This document shows positions 24,953 to 34,034 of a DNA stretch of 51,687 bases, one piece after another. The notes under the pieces were generated by a model that worked only from the letters and a program-made list of their open reading frames with translations, did not search any database and was not told where the DNA came from. A program made the position numbers and the translations under genes. The stretch lies in NCBI GenBank assembly GCA_900470095.1, contig UBZM01000043.1, positions 1-51,687 on the forward strand, written 5' to 3'. The stretch's first letter is position 1; every line of letters starts with the position of its first letter. The DNA is from Hyphomicrobiales bacterium (GTDB lineage: Bacteria > Pseudomonadota > Alphaproteobacteria > Rhizobiales > Beijerinckiaceae).

Positions 24953-26014
24953 ATGCCACGACCCGCCATGCGCTTGCGCATACTGCCCCGCTTTCCCGCC
25001 CAGGTGCAGGCGACAGCGCCCGTCGTCGTCACCAAGACGGCGGGAACCTACTCGTTCACGGCCGATTTCAGCCCGATCGGCGAAACGCCGGCGCCGGCGC
25101 TGACCGATTACGACGTGCTTCTCCAGAACCGCTCGACCAGGGCCTTCATCCGCACGCGGCTGCAGGACCTCTCGACCGGCGCCACGGATTGGACCCATAT
25201 CCAGAACCGGCCAACGAAGATCGATGCGCTCGCCACGCTCGATACCTCGCAAGGCGCCGTCGAGCAGACCGGCGCCAACAGCTTCGCCAAGCGCACGATC
25301 GGCGGCGGCGGCCCGACCTCGCTGGTGACGTACGGGGACGCGAACCTGTTCTACCAGCCGATGAATGTCAGGCTGAGCGCCATCGCGTCAGCGGGCGTGG
25401 CGACGGGGGACATCGTCAACGACGCCATCACCTTCGCCAAGATGCAGAACATTGGTACGGCAAGGCTGCTCGGCCGCAGTGCGGCCGGCAGTGGCGACGC
25501 CGAGGAGATCGCGGTGGGGGCCGGCCTGACGCTTTCGGGCGGTACTCTGACTGCGTCAGCGGTCGCTTCGACCGGGGCGGTGATCCAGACGCTCGCGAAT
25601 GCCTTCAGCGCCAACACCACGCTGACGACAACCATCCCAGTCGATGACACCACGCCGACCAGCATCGAGGGCACGGAGATCTGCAGCCAGTTGATCAACA
25701 TCGCCAGCTCCTCAAATTCAGTGCTGTTGACGTTCTCTGGCTTTGTCAGCTCAGGGATGACTCAAGGCGTGACGGCAGCCCTGTTCCGGGGCTCAACCTG
25801 CATCAACGTGCTTGGGTCCAGCATCAGTGCGTCAACGACGGTGCCGTTGGTAATTCCCCCGACGCTCGACACCCCGGCGACGACCGGAAGCATTACGTAC
25901 TCGGTCAGGGTCGGTGGCCAAACGGGCAACGTCGCAATGAACGGCGGCATCGGTGCTCGCTATTACGGCAGTGCCGCGAAGGCCGTTCTCGTCGTTCAGG
26001 AGATCAAGGGTTAG
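24953..26014 (+). CDS. Phage tail-fibre protein, copy 2
   Basis: 353 residues if translation starts at ATG 24953, the same start as in copy 1; an upstream in-frame extension would fuse it to the damaged beta-sandwich gene. The first ~195 residues are nearly identical to the fibre at 22708-24009. After GLTLSGG the sequence switches to a different tip of about 155 residues (TGAVIQTLANAFSANTTLTT, ending YYGSAAKAVLVVQEIKG), which resembles a globular beta end rather than a collar domain. It is probably an alternative receptor-binding protein. Confidence 0.8.
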   Translation: MPRPAMRLRILPRFPAQVQATAPVVVTKTAGTYSFTADFSPIGETPAPALTDYDVLLQNRSTRAFIRTRLQDLSTGATDWTHIQNRPTKIDALATLDTSQGAVEQTGANSFAKRTIGGGGPTSLVTYGDANLFYQPMNVRLSAIASAGVATGDIVNDAITFAKMQNIGTARLLGRSAAGSGDAEEIAVGAGLTLSGGTLTASAVASTGAVIQTLANAFSANTTLTTTIPVDDTTPTSIEGTEICSQLINIASSSNSVLLTFSGFVSSGMTQGVTAALFRGSTCINVLGSSISASTTVPLVIPPTLDTPATTGSITYSVRVGGQTGNVAMNGGIGARYYGSAAKAVLVVQEIKG

Positions 26015-26016
26015 TC

Positions 26017-26226
26017 GTGACCTACACAATCCATTTTGCTGCCTACGCCAACGCTAAGCATACCGCAGCAACCGTCATAACTTAAGAGGTTGCGGCTAAG
26101 ATGGTATCTGCAGAAGACACCCGAGAGCTCTGGGACGAGATGCTCGCATGGGGCACGCCATCTGCCTACATGCAGCCGCGCCTCAGGTTGACCCTGTTGG
26201 CAGGCTCGTCCCGTCCTGGGCGCTAA
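26017..26226 (+). pseudogene. Small fibre-downstream gene with an in-frame stop
   Basis: From GTG 26017 the frame gives MTYTIHFAAYANAKHTAATV, then TAA at codon 23, and continues open in the same frame as EVAAKMVSAEDTRELWDEM to a second stop at 26224-26226. The two halves read as one 69-residue protein with a nonsense codon. The family was not recognised. The next ~190 bases hold no convincing gene. Confidence 0.5.
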
Positions 26227-26419
26227 CCCGGATGTGAGGGGGCTCATTCAGTTGCCGGACAAGAGGTTCGGTACCATGAGGGTTTCCGCCGGGAGTTTAA
26301 GGAGAACCTGTCCGGGGGGCACTAAACGACGCCGCGCCTCTCCCTAAGGGCGTCCGAACCGGCGCCCCTCCTTCAAATGCAGTGGCGGCCTTGCGATCGA
26401 CAACCCTTGTTCTTGACGC

Positions 26420-26549
26420 GCAACTGCAGAGTCTTCAGCAAACTGCGGTTCCTTGCCCTCGATTTCCCGGAATTCGCCACATTCGAACGATTTTGGAAGG
26501 CGCGATCGCCCCGGCGCACACCGCCGAGATCCTCGAACGCGAGTTCTGA
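26420..26549 (+). pseudogene. Remnant of the fibre accessory gene
   Basis: Two overlapping frames resemble the end of the 140-aa protein at 24013-24435: VFSKLRFLALDFPEF against RIFNGLQFLDLDLPDY, then AIAPAHTAEILEREF against ATTPARSDVILAPEF with the stop at 26547-26549. The frame is broken between them and the first two thirds of the gene are missing. Confidence 0.65.
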
Positions 26550-27617
26550 TCAAGCCGCTGGGACTGGTTTGAGCCGCGGCGCTTTCGCCGTCAGCGGCCG
26601 CAGCGCGGACATCACAGGCTTCTCGAACCCGTAATGCGCCAACACGGCGAGCAACACGCTGACCGCCAGCGCCGACAGCATTCCGGACGTCGTGGTCGGC
26701 ACCAGCCACGGTGCGATCGTGCTTGTCGCGCGCAGGGTCTCGATAACGAGCGGGTGCACCAGATAGAGCGCGTAGGAGATTGCGCCAAAGGCCATCGTGA
26801 AGCGGTCCCGAAGTTGATACCCGGCGGAATGCAAGCACAGCGCAGCGAAAACGACGCCAGTCGGGACGAAATAGTGACCCAGCGCCGACCACTGGCCGAA
26901 CAGGCAGTAAAGAGGCCATACGACGAACATTCCGAGCGACAAAACCGCAGTCGCCCCGCGATAGCGCTGCGTCAGCGCTTCAACCTTGCGCCAAGCGTAA
27001 TAGACGCCAATCCCGAGCACGAAGAACCGGAAATAGTTGTGGCCGTAGGCCGTGCAGACAGGGCCGCAGTTCGCCTGATTGAGAACGATCTGGAGAACAA
27101 TAACCACTACCGCGGCAATCGCCGGCCCTTTCCTCTGGTTGATCCAGAGGCAGACGGCAAAGACGAGATAGAACGCCATCTCGAGGTTGAGCGTCCATCC
27201 CACACCGACGAGCGGAGGTTTCTCCGTTGGAATGAAAAAGAGGCTGGTGAGGAAGCTCCAGGTCAGCTCCGGCGTTACCGCGCTGGCGTACTGAAGCTTA
27301 AACCAGTTTCGCAGGTTCCCCGGGTCGGTGACGAGCCAGTCTGCCCATAGCGGCCACATGTATGGCGGGTTGCTGAAGCCAAAATTGAACCAGATCAGGC
27401 TGAACAAAGTCACGAACCAGTACAGCGGCACGATCCGGATCACGCGCTTCCTGATGAAGAACAAGGCGTCGTCCCGGGTGACGTAGGTGACGATGAAGCC
27501 ACTGATGACGAAGAAAATCGCCACGCCTCCGAAGTCGGTCGGTTCCAGGTACGCTGTGTGGTAAAAGACGACGGAGAGCGCGGCGAGGCCGCGCAGCAAT
27601 TGAATGCTGCCTATCAC
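26550..27617 (-). CDS. Acyltransferase-3 family membrane O-acyltransferase
   Basis: 355 residues from GTG 27617. Family features: LLRGLAALSVVFYHTAY with the conserved His near the N-terminus, GGVAIFFVISGFIVTYV, and about ten membrane helices in all, ending with a basic tail. Such enzymes O-acetylate sugars of lipopolysaccharide or exopolysaccharide at the inner membrane, and phage-borne versions cause serotype conversion. Its 3' end abuts the broken fibre accessory gene, and a fragment of a near-identical gene is at 24436-24550, so it belongs to the duplicated fibre module. Confidence 0.88.
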   Translation of the reverse strand: MIGSIQLLRGLAALSVVFYHTAYLEPTDFGGVAIFFVISGFIVTYVTRDDALFFIRKRVIRIVPLYWFVTLFSLIWFNFGFSNPPYMWPLWADWLVTDPGNLRNWFKLQYASAVTPELTWSFLTSLFFIPTEKPPLVGVGWTLNLEMAFYLVFAVCLWINQRKGPAIAAVVVIVLQIVLNQANCGPVCTAYGHNYFRFFVLGIGVYYAWRKVEALTQRYRGATAVLSLGMFVVWPLYCLFGQWSALGHYFVPTGVVFAALCLHSAGYQLRDRFTMAFGAISYALYLVHPLVIETLRATSTIAPWLVPTTTSGMLSALAVSVLLAVLAHYGFEKPVMSALRPLTAKAPRLKPVPAA

Positions 27618-28008
27618 TTGGTCGGGCTCGCTGTGAAATTCAACGCATCGCTACACTATCCGCGCGAGGCGAGCAAGCTGAAGAGCCGCTTACCGATCCG
27701 CGCGGCGCTCGCAGATCAAGGGCTCCAAGGGGGGGGGCGTAGGCACCAGCAGCTGTTCCTTGCCCTTGCCGCAGTCGCGCTCGGCCTGGGCCGCCACATG
27801 GCTGCGAAGCGCCGGATCGAAAGCGGGGCTTTGGACATACCGGAGTATTGTTTCAAACGGGTGTCCACGAAACCGAGCCGCTCCATTCAGGTTTGCCCGG
27901 CCGCCTACATCCCGCCGCCGGCCGATCCCGTCGAAAGCTCGTTGTGTTCCAGAACGCCAAACCAGACGTGAGGGCGCTCCTTCAGGCGTCGCCGCAGGCA
28001 GGCCGCAA
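27618..28008. other. Gap of 391 bases without a recognisable gene
   Basis: This lies between two minus-strand acyltransferase genes. Short open frames exist on both strands, but none has family features or a ribosome site. It presumably holds the promoter of the 26550-27617 gene; no clear hexamers were found. A run of nine or more G occurs near 27730. Confidence 0.5.
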
Positions 28009-29157
28009 TCAAGCTGTTGCAGTCCTGAGCGGCCTGCGCCCTTTAACCCACCTTGCTATGCGAGTAGCAGGTTCATCAACATAGACCGCAAACGCATACG
28101 CGAGGGCATAAACAGCGACGATAAAGATCGCGCTTAGGCCGGCGAAAGCTAGATCCGAATCCTGGCCAAAATTGATGAACAGCGTCGCCATCAAAGTCAT
28201 GAGCAGGGGCAAGTGAATTAGGTAGACCCCGAAGCTGACCCTACCCAGAAACTGGCAAATCGGGCTCTCCAGAACGCGCGCCGCCGGGGCGCACGTGAGA
28301 ACCCCGAGCACGACCAGAATTGACCCCGCCGTCCAGATATACATTGCTCCACCAATGCCAGCTATGAACGCGTAGGGGATAGAATAAACCGACTCAATAG
28401 GGGGCGGGAAGAACGGCTTGCCCCCCAGAAAAACGCCTGCGGCGAGGATGGCCCATGAAGCGTAAGATGGTGCCTTCGCGATTAAATTTCTGAAGATAAA
28501 CATCGAGGCGCCGAATGTGAAGCACAGGTAGTAGTAGGGCTCGAAGTTATATTTAATGGTCAAAATAGATATGATAACCAGAGAGATAAGCCTAAGCACG
28601 TCGCTCTGTATGGTTCTGAAAACCACAATTATCCCGATAGACCCAACCAATTCCTTCTGCATTGACCAAAGTACGGGGTTGAGTACCGATGCAGAGGATA
28701 TGTAATAATATCCTAGTAAATCTTTGAGCGCCGCATTCCAGAGGTTGCCGTCCTTCGGCGGCGTCATCGCGAGCGGCCATCCGTGATTAACGATAGCCGC
28801 CGTACGCTCAAAATTCGGGGCGCCTTGGCTCAAAACGACCGCAGCGAGCAATATCGATGCGGCACATGGAATACTCAGCCGCACAAACCGAGCGAGAGAA
28901 GCATATGCGACCGAGCCCGTGAAGCGATCCACCGAAATGGCGATCACATACCCGCTGAGAACGAAGAAAATATAGACCGCGAACGAGCCGTTTATCAGGA
29001 CGAATAGAGGGCTAGTGGCGAACCAAGTTTGCCAGGCATCAAGAACGCCGCCTTGAGCGCCGAAATACAGTCGGGGCCTGAACCCGGCGGCGAGGTGCGA
29101 AAACACCACGGCGAGTGCCGCGACCCCTCGCAGGCCATCCAGTCGGCTCACCCGCAT
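28009..29157 (-). CDS. Acyltransferase-3 family membrane O-acyltransferase
   Basis: 382 residues. ATG 29157 is preferred over the TTG at 29175 because AGGTGCAGG lies just before it and the conserved opening RLDGLRGVAALAVVFSHLAA then starts near residue 5. It has about ten membrane helices, a FAVYIFFVLSGYVIA signature and the late SFGVYLIHLPLL motif. It is not a close copy of the acyltransferase at 26550-27617. It probably O-acetylates a cell-surface or lipid-linked sugar. Confidence 0.88.
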   Translation of the reverse strand: MRVSRLDGLRGVAALAVVFSHLAAGFRPRLYFGAQGGVLDAWQTWFATSPLFVLINGSFAVYIFFVLSGYVIAISVDRFTGSVAYASLARFVRLSIPCAASILLAAVVLSQGAPNFERTAAIVNHGWPLAMTPPKDGNLWNAALKDLLGYYYISSASVLNPVLWSMQKELVGSIGIIVVFRTIQSDVLRLISLVIISILTIKYNFEPYYYLCFTFGASMFIFRNLIAKAPSYASWAILAAGVFLGGKPFFPPPIESVYSIPYAFIAGIGGAMYIWTAGSILVVLGVLTCAPAARVLESPICQFLGRVSFGVYLIHLPLLMTLMATLFINFGQDSDLAFAGLSAIFIVAVYALAYAFAVYVDEPATRIARWVKGRRPLRTATA

Positions 29158-29459
29158 TCGCCTGCACCTGTTCAATTAGCCGCGTCAGTCGCTTGTCGCG
29201 TCAACCACAGGCCCGTGCCGCTGTCAAACGCCAACCCGTGCCTCCCGGGGGGGCACCCTAACCGGCGGCCCTTTTCATTGCCCGGAACAGCCCGGGATTG
29301 GTACTCCTTTCCAGCCTTGGAAATGGACTATCGCGCTATTCGTATCGATCAAACCTGTGTAGGAGACCGCTTTAAGACGGGACTTGTGGCGCTGGGCATC
29401 GCAAGTCGTCAGCGCCGACAATCTTGGAGCGACCAAATGTGCTGGACGTGTAGCCGCCG

Positions 29460-31049
29460 ATGATGCGTACCGCCGAAGAATCAACGGGCGCGAGACGCGC
29501 GGATACCGCTTTTTCGATCGCAGCTATCTTGCTTCCGACGTTCGTCTGGCTGTCCTTATATGTTAGGCGACCCGGCCTATTAGGATTCTATCACGATGAC
29601 TGGATTACAGTCAGGACGATGGATCTGGGCCAGTTTCTGGAGCTTTTGAAGCAATTCCCGAGCCGCCCTGTGCTGGCCGTTCTACAGTATACTTCTGCTT
29701 GGCTGCTTGGAAATGACCCTGTGGTCTGGCAGTCCGCCATGGTGCTTCTCGCGCTATTAAGCGCTTTCGCCATCGGTCTGTTGGCTAGAAATATTGCCCG
29801 GCTTCTGCTTGACGACAATCGCGTCGCCGCGCTTGCGGGTAGTTTGTCGGCCGCTTTGTGGCTGTGTTTTCCTTGGTCGCTCGGCTACACGGCTTTTCCG
29901 ACGACATTCAATGGAATGGTGTCGATCTGCATCCTATGGGCCCTTGTCGCCAACATTATTTCGATGTGGACAGATAAGGAAGCGCCATGGCGGGTCTGCA
30001 TTCTTTTCGTAATTCTGATCTCAATATTTGAGATATTCTGGTTCTTTCCAATTTTGATTATGGCGCTTGTCATTCTTGGCAGGCCTAAGTCCACGGGGCT
30101 TCGCGATCTGGCACGATCGCGTGTTCTGTGGGCGCTTGTGATCATTCAGATAATTTATATTGTTTATAATAGATCTCTATTCTATTTCGGGTTTGGTCAA
30201 AATAAATCAGTTGGTAGCAGCGCCTTCTACGTTTTTGGCATAAGTTTAGAAATAATAAAAACTGAGATATTTAGTAAATTGTCAAAATTATATTTTGCAT
30301 TTTTACCAATCATTGGTTTGGTTGTTGTGTTTATTGGAGGCTTATTGAGAAGCCCGAGAAGGATGCCCGCGATTTGTGTTCTGGTGGTGATATTCTTGGG
30401 GGTGGTCTATTCGATCTTGGTCTATGCAGCGGGCGGTTACACGATTCAGTTTTCAGGCTTGGGATCCCGGACCATGTTCGGGGTCAGCTTTTGGCTTGCA
30501 TTCCTCCCCGCGCTCATCCTTCCGGTCGGAGCCAGTCTGGGACGACCGATCGGTCATCTCAGCGCGGTGCTCATGCTGGTCGTGATCGGCGCGTTTTCGG
30601 TGTCGCTTCTGCAAAACATGCAGCCTTGGCAGCGAACCTGGGCGTTCGAGCAGGATCTGCTGAAGCGTTTTCCAATCGACGAAATCATGCCGCATCTAGA
30701 CAGCAATACATTGATACTGGTCGACGCTGAGCGGCCGGAGGGCAATATCGAGGGTTTGGAAGCGTTCTGGGACATTTCCGGCGCGTTACACACGCGTTTC
30801 CCCGCAATGAGGGCAATTCATCCGTATCCAATGACGATCGGCCCCCCATTGCGAGCCGTCGCCGCCATGGCGAACTTCTCCAAGTTCAGGAGCGCATGGG
30901 ATGGCCAGGGTCTTTCGCAGAGTTGGTGCGCGCAGACGAGCCCCGTTTGGACGATCGCCGCATCGACGATCGTGATCTGGAGCTATCAGAGTGGAAAACT
31001 GGAGGTCAGGAGCGCTCCGTTCTCGCTCGGCTGCGGAGCGGCCGGATAG
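29460..31049 (+). CDS. GtrII-like multi-pass membrane glycosyltransferase
   Basis: 529 residues starting at ATG 29460 or 29463, with about eleven hydrophobic segments. A YHDDW motif (residues 44-48, Asp46/Asp47) lies just after the first membrane helix. This matches the early periplasmic acidic pair of GT-C glycosyltransferases and GtrII-type serotype-conversion enzymes, which use polyprenyl-phosphate sugars. The C-terminal ~140 residues are soluble. Base composition falls sharply in about 30120-30340 (runs such as ATAATTTATATTG), unlike the neighbours. Exact specificity is unknown. Confidence 0.65.
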   Translation: MMRTAEESTGARRADTAFSIAAILLPTFVWLSLYVRRPGLLGFYHDDWITVRTMDLGQFLELLKQFPSRPVLAVLQYTSAWLLGNDPVVWQSAMVLLALLSAFAIGLLARNIARLLLDDNRVAALAGSLSAALWLCFPWSLGYTAFPTTFNGMVSICILWALVANIISMWTDKEAPWRVCILFVILISIFEIFWFFPILIMALVILGRPKSTGLRDLARSRVLWALVIIQIIYIVYNRSLFYFGFGQNKSVGSSAFYVFGISLEIIKTEIFSKLSKLYFAFLPIIGLVVVFIGGLLRSPRRMPAICVLVVIFLGVVYSILVYAAGGYTIQFSGLGSRTMFGVSFWLAFLPALILPVGASLGRPIGHLSAVLMLVVIGAFSVSLLQNMQPWQRTWAFEQDLLKRFPIDEIMPHLDSNTLILVDAERPEGNIEGLEAFWDISGALHTRFPAMRAIHPYPMTIGPPLRAVAAMANFSKFRSAWDGQGLSQSWCAQTSPVWTIAASTIVIWSYQSGKLEVRSAPFSLGCGAAG

Positions 31050-31101
31050 CAAAAGGTCGGCGCAACGGTAGCTGGAAGGGCGACGATTTGGTCGGGCCGG
31101 A

Positions 31102-31842
31102 TCAGAGGCCGTTCGGTATCATGAATGCTGCGGGATCATGAAGCGATTTCAAATGATCGCGCGCGGCCGGCCCGCAGCGGAGCAAGGTGTCCAACATGCT
31201 AACGCCGTGCTGGAAGGGGTCGTGATCCTGATCGTAGGCCCGGTAGCCTCCATAGTCGGCGAACAGCAGTTCTATGCCGGCCTGGGCGAATAGATCGTCC
31301 TGGAGATAGTCGCGCGCAGCGGGGCCAGAGAGATAGCGTGACGCGCCGCGTGCCCGGCAGATTTCGATCAGCCGGGCGGTTGGATCCTCCGTCGTGCGAG
31401 GAACTACGTCAGCGCGGAGGAGGGGCGTGTTCAGCTCGAGCATCCCAGCCAGGCTACGCAACAGAGCCTCGTTGACGTCGCTGAGACGCGGGTGCCGGCC
31501 CGCATTCTGAAATGCTGCCTCGATCGCGGGCGCCATCTGCCGAAAGAAAGGGGCGCGACGATAGGCCTGCGCCAGAGTCTGCCAGTGGCTGTCGGACCAG
31601 GAGGCGTTCGAAACCTCGATCACATTAATCGGGGCGCCGAAAATGCCCGATGTCTTGACCGGGATCGTAAGCCAGTGGAGCTTCCCGCCGAGTACGATCT
31701 TGTTGCGGTTGCGCCAATCGTTCTTCGTGAACTGGACCTCGTCATAGATCAGAAACTCATCGACGGCCGCGATCAGGTCGAAATAGCCCTTCCAGGGAAC
31801 ATAGTTCGATTGCAGGATTGCGATTGTCTTGCCACGGGACAT
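31102..31842 (-). CDS. WbqC-family protein
   Basis: 246 residues. Recognised by the opening TIAILQSNYVPWKGYFDLI, the DEVQFTKNDWRNRNKI motif, WLTIPVK and the late YDQDHDPFQHGVSMLDTLL region, all typical of WbqC-like proteins. The family is found in O-antigen and glycan clusters; its biochemical role is not settled to my knowledge. It is last in a five-gene minus-strand operon (GT2, methyltransferase, small flippase-like protein, methyltransferase, WbqC). Confidence 0.88.
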   Translation of the reverse strand: MSRGKTIAILQSNYVPWKGYFDLIAAVDEFLIYDEVQFTKNDWRNRNKIVLGGKLHWLTIPVKTSGIFGAPINVIEVSNASWSDSHWQTLAQAYRRAPFFRQMAPAIEAAFQNAGRHPRLSDVNEALLRSLAGMLELNTPLLRADVVPRTTEDPTARLIEICRARGASRYLSGPAARDYLQDDLFAQAGIELLFADYGGYRAYDQDHDPFQHGVSMLDTLLRCGPAARDHLKSLHDPAAFMIPNGL

Positions 31843-31859
31843 GAAGCGTGCCCGTTCCG

Positions 31860-32804
31860 TCAGCTGTTTTCTGGTCGCTTGGCGACCAGAACCTGCGAGC
31901 CCCCGCAGGGCAGGGGAAGGCCAAGCCGGCGCAGTCCATGTTCGATTCGGCTAAGGCCGAGCATAATGCGCGCTGTGACAGGAGACATGACGTACTCAGC
32001 CTGCAACTGCTCTCTTAACGTGCGCGGCACCGTCCTGCGGCGGGCGAGCAGCCGGGAGGCGACCATGAGCGGAAAGGCCAGTGTCATGAAGCTCGACTGG
32101 TAGGCGATCGTGAAGCCTACCCCGGCGGCCCTCCGAGCGAGTTCGCCGACGCGATAGCGTCGCTGATGATGGGCGAGATCATCCGTGGTGCTCCACATCC
32201 AGGGATGTTGCGGAACGGTCGCAATGAGGACGCCGCCGGGCCGGAGCATGCGATGGATCTCTTCGAGTACGGCAACATCCTCAGGGATATGCTCGAGCAC
32301 GTCGAAGGCGCCGACGACATCCAAGGCATTGCGGAGACCGCTACGGCGCGCGTCCATCTGGAACAGTTCGACGGATCCGCCATGACGTTCGCGCGCAGTC
32401 GCAAGACCGATGCTGTGGAGTTCGGACCCAGCGACTCGTGCTGCAGGCAATGCGTCACGCAGCGCCTGTAGCACGAACCCGGTCCCGCAGCCGATCTCCA
32501 GCGCACGCCGGGCGTCGGGGGCGAAGCGCTGCATGAGCCAGCGCACCAGCTCGTTGCGGCTGATGAACCAGAAATGCGTGCTTTCGACCTTGGGAAGCAA
32601 TGCGAAGTTCTCAAGATCGAAGCCCTCATTGACCTCATCGAGAAGCGGTGACAGCAGAACGAACCCGTTGGTTTCAGCCGGCTCGAAGCCGCATGCGTCG
32701 CAATGCCAGTTCCGCGGCCAGAGAGCCTCCTCCTGCCTCAAGGCCGAAGCGGCCCCGCAAGATGGACACAGGCGACACGAATCGACGCCGCTGTCCGTGC
32801 TCAT
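31860..32804 (-). CDS. Class I SAM-dependent methyltransferase with N-terminal zinc ribbon
   Basis: 314 residues from ATG 32804, which overlaps the stop of the preceding gene. The first ~45 residues hold two CxxC pairs (CPSCGAAS, CDACGFEP) forming a zinc-ribbon-like head. The methyltransferase core follows: RALEIGCGTGFVLQALRD (motif I), DVVGAFDVLEHIPED, and MLRPGGVLIATVPQHPWMW. This composition is common in polysaccharide clusters. It probably methylates a sugar or lipid-linked intermediate. A hydrophobic helix after the core (FMTLAFPLMVASRLL) suggests membrane association. Confidence 0.88.
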   Translation of the reverse strand: MSTDSGVDSCRLCPSCGAASALRQEEALWPRNWHCDACGFEPAETNGFVLLSPLLDEVNEGFDLENFALLPKVESTHFWFISRNELVRWLMQRFAPDARRALEIGCGTGFVLQALRDALPAARVAGSELHSIGLATARERHGGSVELFQMDARRSGLRNALDVVGAFDVLEHIPEDVAVLEEIHRMLRPGGVLIATVPQHPWMWSTTDDLAHHQRRYRVGELARRAAGVGFTIAYQSSFMTLAFPLMVASRLLARRRTVPRTLREQLQAEYVMSPVTARIMLGLSRIEHGLRRLGLPLPCGGSQVLVAKRPENS

Positions 32805-33193
32805 GTTCTCAAAACCAGCGCGATTCCAATCGCGACGCAAAGAACTCCGGCGAGTCGAACGAGCGTGATGGCCTCTCCGAGCAGAAAACCGCTCCCTACC
32901 GCGTTGACGACAAGCGCGACCGACGCGAGTGGCAGCGCCAGCGAAAGTTCGAGCCTGGTCAAGGTGAGAAGCCAGATGACGAAAAGCGCAGCGGCCAGAA
33001 GACCGATCGCGAGCGCGCGCCACGTCAATGCAGCCTGCAGCAAGGCGCCCAACCTTGCTTGAAATCCTTGGTCGCCTCGCGTGACAAGCGGCGTAATTTC
33101 GATAGCAAACTGCTTCATCTGCACCTGAAAGATGAAGCTCAGCGCCAGCATGGCGGCAATCAGAAGAAGCCCTTCCTGGCGATCGGTCATCAT
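32801..33193 (-). CDS. Small four-helix transporter, EmrE/ArnE-like
   Basis: 130 residues with four hydrophobic helices. The pattern VIWLLTLTRLELSLALPLAS, then GSGFLLGEAITLVRLAGVLC fits the SMR/EamA half-transporter group that includes ArnE/ArnF, the undecaprenyl-phosphate-aminoarabinose flippase subunits. A GT2 glycosyltransferase lies in the same operon. The stop overlaps the next gene by four bases, so translation is probably coupled. Its likely role is to flip a polyprenyl-phosphate sugar across the inner membrane; a drug-efflux role is less likely in this context. Confidence 0.75.
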   Translation of the reverse strand: MMTDRQEGLLLIAAMLALSFIFQVQMKQFAIEITPLVTRGDQGFQARLGALLQAALTWRALAIGLLAAALFVIWLLTLTRLELSLALPLASVALVVNAVGSGFLLGEAITLVRLAGVLCVAIGIALVLRT

Positions 33194-33272
33194 CGCGCAG
33201 ACTCCATGTGCGGCGGCATCGCCGCAGCCGCGTCAGCGTCCAGTCTGCCCAAGTCAGATCGGCGCGCCCCGC

Positions 33273-34034
33273 TCATGAATTTGTCGCGGGCTTTTGAGCG
33301 AGAACAAACTTCTGGTCGGCCAGGCGCGGCATGAGCTTCAGCAGTTTTTCACCCAAGCCGAAAGCGGGATAGGTCACCCAGGACGGCCATCCGAAGAAGG
33401 CGAGCGAGAGCCGCACGGGCGCAAATTCGGCGCCCCTGGTCTCGACCACCTCGAAACCTGCCTTCCGCAGTTCGTCGGTGAACTCCGTCAGGTTCATGCG
33501 CAGCACGCGTCGCAGAAAGGACTTGTGCAGGGGCTCGACGAAGATGGCTCGCCCCCCCGGCCTCAAAGCGCGTCGGATTTTGGCGAAAGCGCGCCCCAAC
33601 TCCTCGGCATTCGTACAAGCGATCGTGACGACCTTCGAGGTGACGACGAAATCATAGGCGTTCTCCTCGTCGAGATCGTAGATCGAGGCGACGGTGAAGC
33701 GCACATCGGGCGACTTGGTGATCTTGCGGGCAACCGCGATCGATTTTTCTGAGAAATCGATACCATGCACGCGTGCGCCGCGGCTCGCGAACTCCCGCGA
33801 AAAACGGCCTCCGCCGCAGCCCAAGTCCAGGATATCCTTGCCGCGGACATCACCAAGCCAGCCGTCGATGATCTCGCTTTCGACCTTCTGCAGAATCTGG
33901 TTGAGATGTTCGTTCTTCCAACTCAGCGTACCCTTGTCGGAATAGTGCTCAACCGCGATATCATCCCAGAAATCCGGCTTTGTATAGATCTTGTCGCGAT
34001 TCCAGCGCTTCTTGACCATGTCCCATGTAATCAT
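33273..34034 (-). CDS. Class I SAM-dependent methyltransferase (UbiG/UbiE-like fold)
   Basis: 253 residues. The SAM-binding motif DILDLGCGGGRFSREFASRG is clear, with the acidic residue after strand 2 in VHGIDFSEKSIAVARK and motif III in ALRPGGRAIFVEPLH. The C-terminal part (PAFGLGEKLLKLMPRLADQ) is common in sugar or lipid methyltransferases. It overlaps the upstream GT2 gene by four bases in the same operon, suggesting that both act on the same product. The substrate is unknown. Confidence 0.88.
   Translation of the reverse strand: MITWDMVKKRWNRDKIYTKPDFWDDIAVEHYSDKGTLSWKNEHLNQILQKVESEIIDGWLGDVRGKDILDLGCGGGRFSREFASRGARVHGIDFSEKSIAVARKITKSPDVRFTVASIYDLDEENAYDFVVTSKVVTIACTNAEELGRAFAKIRRALRPGGRAIFVEPLHKSFLRRVLRMNLTEFTDELRKAGFEVVETRGAEFAPVRLSLAFFGWPSWVTYPAFGLGEKLLKLMPRLADQKFVLAQKPATNS

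Larger units (their letters stand above)
22474..25542. repeat. Duplicated fibre module (copies 22474-23296 and 24716-25542)
   Basis: About 820 bases are repeated with an offset near 2245. The repeat covers most of the small beta-sandwich gene and the N-terminal ~200 codons of the fibre that follows. The copies are highly similar at the DNA level up to the run GACGCTTTCGGG and then diverge abruptly, so the shared part is the virion-proximal end and the variable part is the receptor-facing end. Downstream gene fragments at 24436-24550 and 26420-26549 belong to the same duplication. Confidence 0.85.

Noticed and set aside
32801..33193. GtrA identity for the small transporter
   Set aside because: The helix pattern and the LSLALPLAS/LLGEAIT motifs fit EmrE/ArnE-type proteins better than the GtrA family, although the role may be the same.
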